Assembly: GCA_900550865.1 (NCBI GenBank)
Contig: URTM01000002.1
Location: forward strand, 54,641 to 118,640
DNA: 64,000 nt
DNA from: an uncultured Dorea sp.
GTDB taxonomy: Bacteria; Bacillota; Clostridia; Lachnospirales; Lachnospiraceae
Direction of reading: 5' to 3'
Made by a program: the position numbers and the translations under genes
Part shown: piece after piece, positions 49,963 to 59,384 of the stretch
Position numbering within the stretch: the stretch's first letter is position 1
How the letters are laid out: each line of letters starts with the position of its first letter
Notes under the pieces: generated by a model
Told to the model about the DNA's origin: nothing
Databases searched by the model: none
What the model saw: the letters and a program-made list of their open reading frames with translations, nothing else

Positions 49963-51369
49963 CTACTCTTTTCCATCTGTCTTCAATGTCTCGTTCGTAT
50001 CCTTCCAGTACTTCTCAACCAGCTTCGTATCGATACGGTCCAGTTCTTCCTTCGGCAGAAGTCCAAGCAGTTCCCAGCCAAGATCCAGCGTCTCCATCAT
50101 CGTACGGTTCTCCGTCGGTCCCTGTCCGATATAGCGTCTCTCGAATTCTTCACCGAACTTCAGATACTGCTTATCGATCGGTGACAATTCGTCTTCACCA
50201 ATAACGGAAGCAAGATTCCTTGCCTCTCCAACCTTCGCATAAGCGGAGAATAACTGGTTCGCAAGATCCTGATGATCTTCCCTGGTATATCCTTTTCCGA
50301 TACCGTCCTTCATAAGCCGCGACAGTGATGGCAGGATACTGATCGGCGGATAGACTGCCTGCCCGTGAAGATTACGGTCCAGTACGATCTGTCCTTCTGT
50401 GATATATCCGGTAAGATCCGGGATCGGATGTGTGATATCATCATTCGGCATAGTCAGGATCGGAAGCTGTGTTACGGAACCATTTGCCCCGTCCACAATA
50501 CCGGCACGTTCATAGATCGTTGCCAGTTCACTGTATAAATATCCCGGATACCCTTTTCTTGACGGAATCTCGCCACGGGAAGAAGATACTTCACGCATAG
50601 CTTCCGCAAAGGACGTCATATCCGTCAGTATAACCAGAATGTGCATATTTTTCTCAAATGCCAGATATTCTGCTACCGTCAGCGCAACCTTCGGTGTGAT
50701 CAGACGCTCCACCACCGGATCATTTGCCAGATTCAGGAACATACACACATGGTCTGCTACACCGCTTTCCTCGAATGTCTTACGGAAGAATTCCGCCACA
50801 TCGTGCTTTACTCCCATCGCACCGAATACAACAGCGAACTGTTCATCCGAATTGTCTCCAAGTGAAGCCTGCTTTACGATCTGTGCCGCAAGCTGGTCAT
50901 GCGGAAGTCCGTTTCCCGAGAATATCGGAAGCTTCTGCCCGCGGATCAGTGTCGTCAGTCCGTCAATCGCCGAGATTCCGGTACGGATATAGTTTCTCGG
51001 ATATTCCCGTCTGACAGGATTCAGCGGAAGTCCATTTACATCCCTTTTTTCGGCATCTGCAATCGGACCGAGTCCGTCGATCGCTTCCCCGATTCCGTTA
51101 AATGTACGTCCCAGCATTTCCTCCGATACAGTAACTTCCATCGGGTGTCCCGTAAGTCTTGTATGGGTATTATCCAGTGACATATTTTCTGTCCCTTCAA
51201 ATACCTGGATCACGGCCTTGTCTTCATCCAGCTCCACGATACGCCCCATTTTTCTCGTATTATGATCTACAATAAATTCTACGATCTCATCGTAAAACGC
51301 ATGTTCCACGCCTTCCAGCACGACGAGAGGGCCATTTATGCTGCTCAGTCCAAGATATTCTATTGCCAT
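49963..51369 (-). CDS. ntpB: V-type ATP synthase subunit B
   Basis: 468 residues, the non-catalytic subunit of the V1 head. Hallmarks are GRTFNGIGEAIDGLGP, IRTGISAIDGLTTLIRGQKLPIFSGNGLPHDQLAAQI (no true Walker A, as expected) and EIPSRKGYPGYLYSELATIYERAG. Confidence 0.96.
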   Translation of the reverse strand: MAIEYLGLSSINGPLVVLEGVEHAFYDEIVEFIVDHNTRKMGRIVELDEDKAVIQVFEGTENMSLDNTHTRLTGHPMEVTVSEEMLGRTFNGIGEAIDGLGPIADAEKRDVNGLPLNPVRREYPRNYIRTGISAIDGLTTLIRGQKLPIFSGNGLPHDQLAAQIVKQASLGDNSDEQFAVVFGAMGVKHDVAEFFRKTFEESGVADHVCMFLNLANDPVVERLITPKVALTVAEYLAFEKNMHILVILTDMTSFAEAMREVSSSRGEIPSRKGYPGYLYSELATIYERAGIVDGANGSVTQLPILTMPNDDITHPIPDLTGYITEGQIVLDRNLHGQAVYPPISILPSLSRLMKDGIGKGYTREDHQDLANQLFSAYAKVGEARNLASVIGEDELSPIDKQYLKFGEEFERRYIGQGPTENRTMMETLDLGWELLGLLPKEELDRIDTKLVEKYWKDTNETLKTDGKE

Positions 51370-51384
51370 CTTACGTCCCTCCCT

Positions 51385-53157
51385 TTACGCATTCTTCTCG
51401 ATGACGCGGTTATAGAAGTCATCAATGTCTAATTTATACAGATCCAGTAACTGCAGGTTGTCATTCGGCACATCATACTTGATCGCAATGACCTTTTCAA
51501 ATATACCTTCTGCCTTCAGCACCGACATCGGCATTCCCATCGCTACCAGTTTCCTGCTGGTCTTATACAGATACAGGATCACGTCCATCATCTTGAACTG
51601 CTTCTCCAGCGATACGCACGTATCATCCTTATGAAATGCATTCTGTTGCAGGAATCCCAGACGGATCACCTTTGCGATCTCCAGGATCAGTTTCTGATCA
51701 TCCGGAAGCACATCCCCGCCGATCAGTTTTACAATCTCCATCAGACTGCTCTCCTGGTTCAGGATTGCCATCAGACGGTTCCTGTAATCAACAAATTTCG
51801 GCGACACATGATCCGAATACCAGCCGCTTAAGTCATTCAGATATTCACTGTAACTCGTCAGCCAGTGGATCGCAGGGAAATGTCTCGCATACGCCAGGGA
51901 TTTATCCAGTCCCCAGAAGCAGCGCACGAAACGCTTCGTATTCTGCGTAACCGGCTCGGAGAAATCTCCTCCCTGCGGAGACACCGCTCCGATGATAGAG
52001 ACAGATCCTGTTGCACCGTTTAACGTCTGCATCATGCCAGCCCTTTCATAGAACGCCGACAGTCTCGATGCCAGATAAGCCGGGAAACCTTCCTCCGCCG
52101 GCATCTCTTCCAGTCGTCCGGACAACTCTCGAAGAGCCTCTGCCCATCTGGATGTCGAATCCGCCATGATCGCCACATCATAACCCATGTCACGGTAATA
52201 TTCTGCCAGTGTAAGTCCGGTATAGATGGATGCCTCACGGGCGGCCACCGGCATGTTCGATGTATTGGCGATCAGCGTTGTCCTGTCCATCAAAGGATTC
52301 CCTGATTTCGGATCGACCAGTTCAGAGAATTCTTCCAGAACCTGTGTCATCTCATTCCCACGCTCACCGCATCCGATATATATGATAATATCCGCATCCG
52401 ACCATTTTGCGATCTGATGCTGCGTCATCGTCTTACCTGTTCCGAATCCTCCCGGGATCGCCGCCGTACCGCCCTTTGCGATCGGGAACATCGTATCCAG
52501 AATCCTCTGTCCCGTCACCAGCGGTACACTTGCCGGGAATCTCCGGCTCACCGGTCTCGGCACACGGATCGGCCAGTGCTGCGTCATCGAAAGCTCCCGT
52601 TTTTCTCCGTCAAACAGTTCAATCGTAACCAGTGTCTCATCGATCGTATACTCACCGTCCGGCACGACCGATACCACCGTTCCTTCCACTCCCGGAGGAA
52701 CCATACATTTATGCACAATGGCTCTCGTCTCCGGCACTTCTGCAATGATCGTTCCGCCCTGTACCATGTCGCCTTCTGCCACCGTGATATGTGTCTCCCA
52801 GAGCTTCTGGCGGTCCAGTGCATCCACACTGACACCACGGGTGATAAATGCCCCGCCCTTGTCAGCGATCCGCTCCAACGGTCTCTCAATACCGTCGAAA
52901 ATATTATTCAATATTCCGGGTGCCAGCGTAACCGACACTGCCGCTCCCGTACCTTCCACGAGTTCTCCCGGATGCAGTCCGGAAGTCTCCTCATACACCT
53001 GTACCGTCGTCCGGTCCTTATCCAGGGAAATGACTTCGCCAACCAGCTTTTCCTCTCCCACATGGACCATTTCCGACATCTTAAAATCCGTCTTCCCTTT
53101 CAGGTAAATGACCGGGCCGTTGATGCCATATATTTTTTCTGTCTTTCCGCTACTCAC
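51385..53157 (-). CDS. ntpA: V-type ATP synthase subunit A
   Basis: 590 residues, the catalytic V1 subunit. Walker A is GGFGTGKTMTQHQIAKW; the catalytic Glu is in IGCGERGNEMTQV; the V-type bulge domain lies at about 110-190; SSRWAEALRELSGRLEEMPAEEGFPAYL carries the active-site region. Translation starts at GTG 53157, overlapping the end of the E gene, with GGAGG upstream. Confidence 0.96.
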   Translation of the reverse strand: MSSGKTEKIYGINGPVIYLKGKTDFKMSEMVHVGEEKLVGEVISLDKDRTTVQVYEETSGLHPGELVEGTGAAVSVTLAPGILNNIFDGIERPLERIADKGGAFITRGVSVDALDRQKLWETHITVAEGDMVQGGTIIAEVPETRAIVHKCMVPPGVEGTVVSVVPDGEYTIDETLVTIELFDGEKRELSMTQHWPIRVPRPVSRRFPASVPLVTGQRILDTMFPIAKGGTAAIPGGFGTGKTMTQHQIAKWSDADIIIYIGCGERGNEMTQVLEEFSELVDPKSGNPLMDRTTLIANTSNMPVAAREASIYTGLTLAEYYRDMGYDVAIMADSTSRWAEALRELSGRLEEMPAEEGFPAYLASRLSAFYERAGMMQTLNGATGSVSIIGAVSPQGGDFSEPVTQNTKRFVRCFWGLDKSLAYARHFPAIHWLTSYSEYLNDLSGWYSDHVSPKFVDYRNRLMAILNQESSLMEIVKLIGGDVLPDDQKLILEIAKVIRLGFLQQNAFHKDDTCVSLEKQFKMMDVILYLYKTSRKLVAMGMPMSVLKAEGIFEKVIAIKYDVPNDNLQLLDLYKLDIDDFYNRVIEKNA

Positions 53158-53746
53158 CCTTCACACCTCCCCGGAATTGGAATTTCTGGTATTCATTCTC
53201 CAGTGCCCCTTTGAATGCATAGTCCACCAGGACATTCTTCTCAGGCACGACCGCACGCACGCCGCCGATGAAATCCACTTTGCTGATCGTCAGCGTCATT
53301 CCTGTGTGTTCTTCCAGATATGTCTTCTTGTCTGCATCAGACGGATTGATATAGATCGTCATCGCCATCCCGGATGCAAACTGTGCTGCTTTTTCTATAT
53401 AACGGATCAGAACCTCTTTGTATTCTTCCGTTCTCATGAACGCCAGAAGCTTTAACTGTACTTCTTCGAACAGTTCTGTCTTAAGTTCTGTCTGCGTCTT
53501 CCCCATCTCACGTTTTAATTCAAGCTGCGCCTTTGACATTGCCATGTTCAGCTGCTGTTTCGCAGTCACACTCTCCGCACGCACTCTCGTCTCCGACTGC
53601 CGTCTGGCTTCGATCTGATGCTGTTCGAACACACTTCGAAGCGCATCTTCATGCTGCTTTACGATCGCATTTGCTTCTGCTCTTGCCTCTTCCATCGCCG
53701 CTGTACGGATGTGCGTGATCTTCTCTTCGTTTGTCAAATGTGCCAC
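53150..53746 (-). CDS. ntpE: V-type ATP synthase subunit E
   Basis: 198 residues, peripheral stalk. A long N-terminal charged helix (KITHIRTAAMEEARAEANAIVKQHEDALRSVFEQHQIEARRQSETRVRAESVTAKQQLNMAMSKAQLELKREM) is followed by a small C-terminal domain. The start appears to be GTG at 53746 with AGGAAG upstream. Overlaps subunit A by 8 bp. Confidence 0.85.
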   Translation of the reverse strand: MAHLTNEEKITHIRTAAMEEARAEANAIVKQHEDALRSVFEQHQIEARRQSETRVRAESVTAKQQLNMAMSKAQLELKREMGKTQTELKTELFEEVQLKLLAFMRTEEYKEVLIRYIEKAAQFASGMAMTIYINPSDADKKTYLEEHTGMTLTISKVDFIGGVRAVVPEKNVLVDYAFKGALENEYQKFQFRGGVKGE

Positions 53747-53757
53747 CTTCTTCCTGT

Positions 53758-54066
53758 CTATAATTTCAACCCTATCGCTTCATTTACATACGACGTGATA
53801 AAATCTTTCTTACGTCCGGTCCCGTGTCTGTCAGGAATCTCGATCAGAAGCGGCATCGTCCGCTCCAGTTTGATCTCGTCGATCAGGTCCGGGAATTCTC
53901 TTCCGAATTTCTCCGTCAGCAGAATCACACCTACATCCTTATCCTCCATGGCATTCTCGATCGCACACCGGAGTTCTTCTCTTTCATGTACCACGATTCC
54001 GTCTACCCCTGCGAGACGCATTCCTGTCAGAGTATCGATATTATCACTGATCAGATACATCTTCAT
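53758..54066 (-). CDS. ntpF: V-type ATP synthase subunit F
   Basis: 102 residues with the Rossmann-like fold of the family (MYLISDNIDTLTGMRLAGVDGIVVHEREELRCAIENAMEDKDVGVILLTEKFG... PLLIEIPDRHG). It joins D in the central stalk. It begins right after the K gene (gap of 1 bp). Confidence 0.9.
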   Translation of the reverse strand: MKMYLISDNIDTLTGMRLAGVDGIVVHEREELRCAIENAMEDKDVGVILLTEKFGREFPDLIDEIKLERTMPLLIEIPDRHGTGRKKDFITSYVNEAIGLKL

Positions 54067-54067
54067 C

Positions 54068-54502
54068 TTACAATTTACCTAAGATCATGAAGGAGATGAT
54101 CAGTCCGTACAGACACACACCTTCTGCAAGACCTACGAAGATCAGCGACTTACCAAGTGCACTGGAATCCTCGCTGATTGCTCCCAGAGCCGCACTTGCT
54201 GCACTTGCAACGGCGATACCACCGCCGACGCAGGAAAGACCGGTTGAAAGTGCTGCTGCCAGGTATCCGAATCCGGTTGCGTTCGATGCCGTATTGCCGG
54301 CCGCTTCCGCTGCCTGTACCGGATCTCCTGCAAAAAGCATGATCCCCGCGATCAGAACAGTACTGAAGAAAAAGAATACATTCGTGCCGATGGCTCTTTT
54401 ATAACGCTTCTTCGTCCTCTGTCCGATCAGGAAATATCCGAATGGAATTACAATGCTAAGTAACAATGTTGCAATTAACAATAATCTAACTGTCAGGCTC
54501 AT
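54068..54502 (-). CDS. ntpK: V-type ATP synthase membrane ring subunit K
   Basis: 144 residues, four membrane helices. The last two form the c-subunit hairpin: GYLAAALSTGLSCVGGGIAVASAASAALGAISED and SLIFVGLAEGVCLYGLIISFMILGKL with the ion-carrying Glu. The first two helices are separated by a basic loop (GQRTKKRYKRA). The Gln and Thr that bind Na+ in Enterococcus NtpK (AQG, ETY) are Gly here (GGG, EGV), so Na+ coupling is not predicted. Confidence 0.92.
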   Translation of the reverse strand: MSLTVRLLLIATLLLSIVIPFGYFLIGQRTKKRYKRAIGTNVFFFFSTVLIAGIMLFAGDPVQAAEAAGNTASNATGFGYLAAALSTGLSCVGGGIAVASAASAALGAISEDSSALGKSLIFVGLAEGVCLYGLIISFMILGKL

Positions 54503-54558
54503 ATTTTTGTCCTCCTGTAAATATATCTCTGAATCAAAAAATCTTTTAAATCGTTCCT

Positions 54559-56499
54559 TTACTTCCCGTCACTCTGGCTGTGAAACGGCTTGAACTCCCG
54601 TCCGGTTCCCTTATAGAACCTGCTGAACATCTCATAATATTCCAGACGCAGTACTTGGATACCGACGACCAGACCTTCCAGCCCGCACACCAGCACATTT
54701 CCAAGCACGAACACGATCCAGTTCGTGTGTCCTGCACTTGCGCCGGACAGCATCAGCACAACCTCCATCATTGCCGCATGGCTGACGGCAAATGCACCGA
54801 TACGCACATAAGAAATGGTATTGGAGAAATAACTCAGCATCGTCTCGAATAATTCGAAGAATGCCTGCACAAAGAACATTACTTTGCCCTCTTCCATCTT
54901 CTTATGCTGCTTTGTCACCAGATTACCCAGCGGCTCCTTGAACACGAACAAGATCACCGGAATGCCCAGGAAAATTACCATCATGATATTACCCGGAACC
55001 TTATGTCCCGTCATATAAAGCACGATCGTCAGCACCAGGAATCCGTAGAACACCAGTCCTGCGATTCCGTTGTGGGAGAATAACATATTTTCCACATCAT
55101 GACTCTTGATCGAATTGATCACATTAAAGATCATCACCAGGATATTCAGTCCCATACCAAATGCAATGGCTACCACGAATACCGTATTGAGCTGTCCGAT
55201 AAACGGCAGGTTCGTCATCGCATCCACCGGTCTTAACCAGTGTGCCTGTATCACATCTTCAAATCCGAAGATACTTCCGAACATGAATCCAAAGAATGTC
55301 GAGAACAGTCCCGCAATGGATATGATCCCAGCCAGATTGATCTTCTTGATCAGGTACAGAAGCCCGCCGAATACGAACAGGCATAAGCCCTGGCCGACAT
55401 CCCCGAACATCGCCCCGAAGATAAATGTATACGTCAGTGCCACGAACATCGTCGGATCCATCTCATCATTTGCCGGAAGTCCGTACATCCGTATGAACAT
55501 CTCGAACGGCTTGAAGAATCTTGGATTCTTAAGCTTCGTCGGCGGTTCTCCGAAGAACTTCTCCTTATCTTCCTCTACAACGACAAATACTTTATCATCG
55601 TTTTTCGATTCCGCCAGGAATTTTTTCACATCTTCTTCACCCATCCAGCCACACAGGATGTAATAATCTTCTTTATTATCTCCCTCTTCGATCCTTGCCG
55701 CCAGCTTACGTACATCAAAGTTTGTAGACAATTCCTCCAGACGCCTTTTCGCACCACGGAGCTTGGCGGCATTCTTTTCCATCAGCTCACTGATCTGTTT
55801 TTCGATCTCAGCAATCTCTTTCTGCTTTTCTTCGATTTCTTTTTCAAGCTCTTCACAGGCCTGCGCCGGCGTTCCTATGTATTCGGATGGAATTGTAATC
55901 CTTTCAAAATGTAAGGAATTGAATACCGAATCTACTTTACTGGAATCCGCATTCGATACGAAATAACATCCGTATACATAATTTTCATTTCTCGTGCCTT
56001 CGATAAATACCGCATTCAGATCATCAAATAAATATTTCTCCAGACGTTTGTAATAATTCACATCCACCCGGCCGAACCGTACTTTCATGTACTTATACTT
56101 CAAGGATTTCTGCATATCCAGTTCCAGTGTCCGGAACGGCTCCATGATCAGAAGCTTTTCTTTGTATTCCTCTACCTGCTTCTTCGTTAACTCTTTCTTC
56201 TCCAGAAGATCCAGATAGTCATGATTGACATCCCGGATCAGACTCAGCATATCATCCTGATTCATCGATACATCGATCCGATTGTCTTCATCTGATAACA
56301 GTGCGTTGAACTGTTCTGCCTTCGCAAGCGGCTCTTTGTATGGATTGACTTCCACAAAAGGCTGCAGGTTGTCGGTCGTCTTAAGCTCCGCCGCCGCATT
56401 CTCAAGCTGCATCTCATATTTCGACAGATACACCTCGCAGACACGGTCGATATCATTCTTCGGTCCGCTGATGCTTAAGAACTTCATCTTAACAATCAT
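54559..56499 (-). CDS. ntpI: V-type ATP synthase subunit I
   Basis: 646 residues. The cytoplasmic N-terminal half (1-340) has two alpha/beta lobes and coiled coils (EELEKEIEEKQKEIAEIEKQISELMEKNAAKLRGAKRRLEELS). The C-terminal half has about eight membrane helices with FGAMFGDVGQGL, FGSIFGFED and SYVRIGAFAVSHAAMMEV. It is the stator that conducts ions past the K ring. ATG 56499 overlaps the ntpC stop (ATGA) and has AGGAGGTG upstream. Confidence 0.94.
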   Translation of the reverse strand: MIVKMKFLSISGPKNDIDRVCEVYLSKYEMQLENAAAELKTTDNLQPFVEVNPYKEPLAKAEQFNALLSDEDNRIDVSMNQDDMLSLIRDVNHDYLDLLEKKELTKKQVEEYKEKLLIMEPFRTLELDMQKSLKYKYMKVRFGRVDVNYYKRLEKYLFDDLNAVFIEGTRNENYVYGCYFVSNADSSKVDSVFNSLHFERITIPSEYIGTPAQACEELEKEIEEKQKEIAEIEKQISELMEKNAAKLRGAKRRLEELSTNFDVRKLAARIEEGDNKEDYYILCGWMGEEDVKKFLAESKNDDKVFVVVEEDKEKFFGEPPTKLKNPRFFKPFEMFIRMYGLPANDEMDPTMFVALTYTFIFGAMFGDVGQGLCLFVFGGLLYLIKKINLAGIISIAGLFSTFFGFMFGSIFGFEDVIQAHWLRPVDAMTNLPFIGQLNTVFVVAIAFGMGLNILVMIFNVINSIKSHDVENMLFSHNGIAGLVFYGFLVLTIVLYMTGHKVPGNIMMVIFLGIPVILFVFKEPLGNLVTKQHKKMEEGKVMFFVQAFFELFETMLSYFSNTISYVRIGAFAVSHAAMMEVVLMLSGASAGHTNWIVFVLGNVLVCGLEGLVVGIQVLRLEYYEMFSRFYKGTGREFKPFHSQSDGK

Positions 56500-57545
56500 T
56501 GATTCACACCTCCTAAGTATCCTAATGTCTCTCCCTTTGTCAAACCGTAACGGATACACTCAAGGGCTGTCGTTAGTTTATAGATTTCTTCTTCTTTCAG
56601 GAACAGATACGTATTGATGATCGCGATCGAATACGGATCATTCCTTTTATCGGTCAGGTACAATTTCCGCAGACAGTCACGGTACATCTGTTCCAGTGTC
56701 TTATCTGCCTGCATATAATCATACTTTCCCGCATAGTACGTTTTTCCCACTTCAGCTTCGAACTGCTCCAGTGTCGGAGTCTCTACCAGACTCTTGAACT
56801 CTTCCACACGGACCCGGTAATGAATTGGGATCGTCATCGAATAGATATCCGGCGGAAGCATATGATAATATTTCTTCGCACGGTAGATCCACTGTAGATT
56901 CAGAAGATCGATCTTCGTTCCGTAATCTTTTAAAAATATCTTCTGTTCATGTCCTTTCAGAATCCGTTTTCCCTTTTTCCACATGGTGGAAAAATAATAC
57001 AGATCCAGTGCCAGATCATAATCAAAAAGCGTTCCCGCCCCGGAATCTTTAATTCTGGCAAGTGCATCATAATACTCCGTATCCCGTAAGTTATCCACAA
57101 GCTCATCGATATTTTTTGAAGTTATCAACCGGTCTATGGAAACTTGTGAATATCTGTCGAAAAACTCTTTCTTGTATTCCAGATCAAATGGTTTCTCATA
57201 ATGATTGAATACAATTCTCAAACAGTAGTTGATCAGATCGACTTCATACCGTTTCCAGTATAATTTTAAGAACGTCTTCTGCTCCATCCCGGCAAACCGA
57301 AAGATTCTCGAATAATCATCGAACAACGACTGATACAGAATCTTCTCTACATTTCCTCTATGATATAAGGAAACATCCATCCGCTCCACATATGGTGCAT
57401 ACGCCGTCTTGTCTTTTAGATATTCGATTGCTTCTGTCACTGTCCCGAGACCTGCGATCGTATCATAATCTTTCTCTTTCAGAAGCTTCGCTGACATCGC
57501 ACGTACCTTTGTCGTGATCCCACTGTAAGCCATCACATTTCCCAT
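56496..57545 (-). CDS. ntpC: V-type ATP synthase subunit C
   Basis: 349 residues, the socket between the K ring and the stalk. The helical family pattern is seen in AYSGITTKVRAMSAKLLKEKDYDTI, YWKRYEVDLINYCLRIVFNHY, NLQWIYRAKKYYHMLPPDIYSMTIPIHYRV and the C-terminal NDPYSIAIINTYLFLKEEEIYKLTTALECIRYGL. It follows the first gene of the operon by 3 bp. Confidence 0.93.
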   Translation of the reverse strand: MGNVMAYSGITTKVRAMSAKLLKEKDYDTIAGLGTVTEAIEYLKDKTAYAPYVERMDVSLYHRGNVEKILYQSLFDDYSRIFRFAGMEQKTFLKLYWKRYEVDLINYCLRIVFNHYEKPFDLEYKKEFFDRYSQVSIDRLITSKNIDELVDNLRDTEYYDALARIKDSGAGTLFDYDLALDLYYFSTMWKKGKRILKGHEQKIFLKDYGTKIDLLNLQWIYRAKKYYHMLPPDIYSMTIPIHYRVRVEEFKSLVETPTLEQFEAEVGKTYYAGKYDYMQADKTLEQMYRDCLRKLYLTDKRNDPYSIAIINTYLFLKEEEIYKLTTALECIRYGLTKGETLGYLGGVNQ

Positions 57546-57548
57546 ACG

Positions 57549-57860
57549 CTACACCTCGATCATATGTCTTACGATTTCCTCTGCGTAAATGTCGTGATTC
57601 TCTTCATATTCCCGCTTCAGATCATCAATCGCCGTCTGGTTCTTCTTCCGTTCCCGTTCCAGCACTTTCTCTACTTCCTGCTGCGACTTTTCTTTTATCT
57701 TCTCCAGTTTTTTCTGTGTCTCTTCTTCCAGATCACGGTCAAATTGATCCCTTTCTTCCTGTATTTGTCTTTCAATTTCACCCTTCTGCTGTCTGGCATG
57801 CTCTACGATCGCCTCCGCTGTCGTCTCCACTTCAGCTAATTTCTCAATTACAGAGTTCAT
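57549..57860 (-). CDS. V-type ATP synthase subunit G/H-like stalk protein
   Basis: 103 residues, almost entirely a charged helix (NSVIEKLAEVETTAEAIVEHARQQKGEIERQIQEERDQFDRDLEEETQKKLEKIKEKSQQEVEKVLERERKKNQTAIDDLKREYEENHDIYAEEIVRHMIEV). It pairs with subunit E as the peripheral stalk. It is the first gene of the V-ATPase operon; ATG 57860 has AAGGAGGG six bases upstream. Upstream, TATTAT near 57925 may be part of a weak promoter. Confidence 0.85.
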   Translation of the reverse strand: MNSVIEKLAEVETTAEAIVEHARQQKGEIERQIQEERDQFDRDLEEETQKKLEKIKEKSQQEVEKVLERERKKNQTAIDDLKREYEENHDIYAEEIVRHMIEV

Positions 57861-58009
57861 AAGCCGCCCTCCTTTTTGCACATTTCACAACATATGATTG
57901 TTACTTTTTTATCCATGCTATAATAATACACCTATTTTTTTAAATTACCACAACTATTTTGTATATATTGTATTATTTTTCTCAATTCTTCTGACAATTT
58001 CCGCTTCCA

Positions 58010-58038
58010 TTGACTTTTTCCTGCGCAGACGCTAAACT
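58010..58038 (+). promoter_or_regulatory. Promoter of trmB
   Basis: TTGACT (58010-58015) and TAAACT (58033-58038) are 17 bp apart. The -35 context TTCCATTGACTTTTT is the same as at the SRP RNA promoter. An inverted repeat GATTTGCAA (58045-58053) / TTGCAAATC (58069-58077) lies at the very start of the transcript. Confidence 0.75.
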
Positions 58039-58103
58039 AAGAACGATTTGCAAAATGTCAGAAAACCCTTGCAAATCCATTGATTATAAGGAGGAACACA
58101 CAT

Positions 58104-58763
58104 ATGCGTCTTAGAAATATACCACGTGCAGAGAACGTTCTGGAAGCCTGCAAAGAAGTTGTTAAGAATCCAGAAAGCTTACGCGGAAACTGGAACCAGG
58201 AATTTGAAAAAGAACAGCCGCTGCACATCGAGATCGGTATGGGAAAGGGTCAGTTTCTTCTGACTCTCGCAGCCGAAAATCCACAGATCAACTACGTCGG
58301 CATCGAACGCTATTCCAGCGTCCTGTTACGTGCCGTTGAAAAATTCCAGGAGCTGGAAGCCGAAGGGAAAGCTCCTTCCAACATCCGTTTTATCTGTATG
58401 GATGCCAACGACCTGCCAACGGTATTCGCCCCGGCGGAAGTATCCCGTATCTACCTGAACTTCTCCGATCCGTGGCCGAAAGCCCGCCATGCAAGAAGAA
58501 GACTGACTTCCGATGAATTCTTCAAGCTGTATGACAAAGTCCTGACCGCAGACGGAACCGTAGAATTCAAGACAGACAACCGACCGCTCTTTGACTTTTC
58601 TGTCGAAGAACTGGAAACTTCCGAACTGTTCGTTCTGGATCAGCTTTCTTACGATCTCCATAATGATAGTACGATGAACCAGGGCAATATTATGACAGAA
58701 TATGAAGCCAAATTCTCTTCTATGGGCAATCCGATCTGTAAACTGATCGCAAAGCGCAGATAA
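58104..58763 (+). CDS. trmB: tRNA (guanine-N7)-methyltransferase
   Basis: 219 residues, SAM-dependent, methylating G46 in tRNA. The SAM motif is LHIEIGMGKGQFLLTLAAENPQINYVGIERY; the catalytic region is IYLNFSDPWPKARHARRRLT; and FKTDNRPLFDFSVEEL follows, as in TrmB. ATG 58104 has AAGGAGG upstream. Confidence 0.96.
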   Translation: MRLRNIPRAENVLEACKEVVKNPESLRGNWNQEFEKEQPLHIEIGMGKGQFLLTLAAENPQINYVGIERYSSVLLRAVEKFQELEAEGKAPSNIRFICMDANDLPTVFAPAEVSRIYLNFSDPWPKARHARRRLTSDEFFKLYDKVLTADGTVEFKTDNRPLFDFSVEELETSELFVLDQLSYDLHNDSTMNQGNIMTEYEAKFSSMGNPICKLIAKRR

Positions 58764-58839
58764 CACGCTGCAATATCCGGACTTATATACCAATCCCGGC
58801 TGCCTGCACTTCTTTCCTTTCCTTTCATATATTAATAGA

Positions 58840-58856
58840 GAGCATATCTTATGCTC
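58840..58856 (+). terminator. Weak hairpin after trmB
   Basis: GAGCATA-TCT-TATGCTC, followed by CTGTTTCTTAT. A poor T-run makes termination uncertain. Confidence 0.35.
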
Positions 58857-58885
58857 CTGTTTCTTATGGGAAAGGGTGGAAGCTT

Positions 58886-59293
58886 ATGTTACATCTGACG
58901 ACACAGAACTTTGAGATCTGCCGGATGAACCACTGGCAGTTTCCTTCCGATACACCGGCAAAGACAAGACCGGAACACACCACACTGGCTGTAGTCATGT
59001 TCTACGCACTCTGGTGCGGAAAATGTGCAATGATGCGCCCTGTCATAGAAGACTTGGAAAAGAACTATCAGAAGAAATATTCAGGCAGCATCTGCTTTTT
59101 TGAAGTAGAGACCTCTGAATCCGCACTTCTTGCTGCGCAATATCAGACCGGTCTTCTTCCGACATTTCTCATTTTCAAAGACCGGGAACTGATTGCCACC
59201 ATGCAGGGAATGATACCGCCAAAGGAGCTGGACTCACGCCTGCAGGAGTTGTTGACTGTGCATTTACGGACGCAATCTACAGAAAATCTTTAG
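58886..59293 (+). CDS. Thioredoxin-like protein
   Basis: 135 residues. The redox site is ALWCGKCAMMRPVIEDLE (C-G-K-C) and the cis-proline segment is TGLLPTFLIFKDRE. The N-terminus is about 25 residues longer than plain thioredoxin (MLHLTTQNFEICRMNHWQF). No signal peptide, so cytoplasmic disulfide exchange is likely. Confidence 0.85.
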   Translation: MLHLTTQNFEICRMNHWQFPSDTPAKTRPEHTTLAVVMFYALWCGKCAMMRPVIEDLEKNYQKKYSGSICFFEVETSESALLAAQYQTGLLPTFLIFKDRELIATMQGMIPPKELDSRLQELLTVHLRTQSTENL

Positions 59294-59384
59294 AAATAGT
59301 TAATTTATATTTTCTAGGAAAACACACTGTTTTATGTTATATTAAAAAAGTAACAGGGATAAAAATATTTAATAAAAAGGGGGC

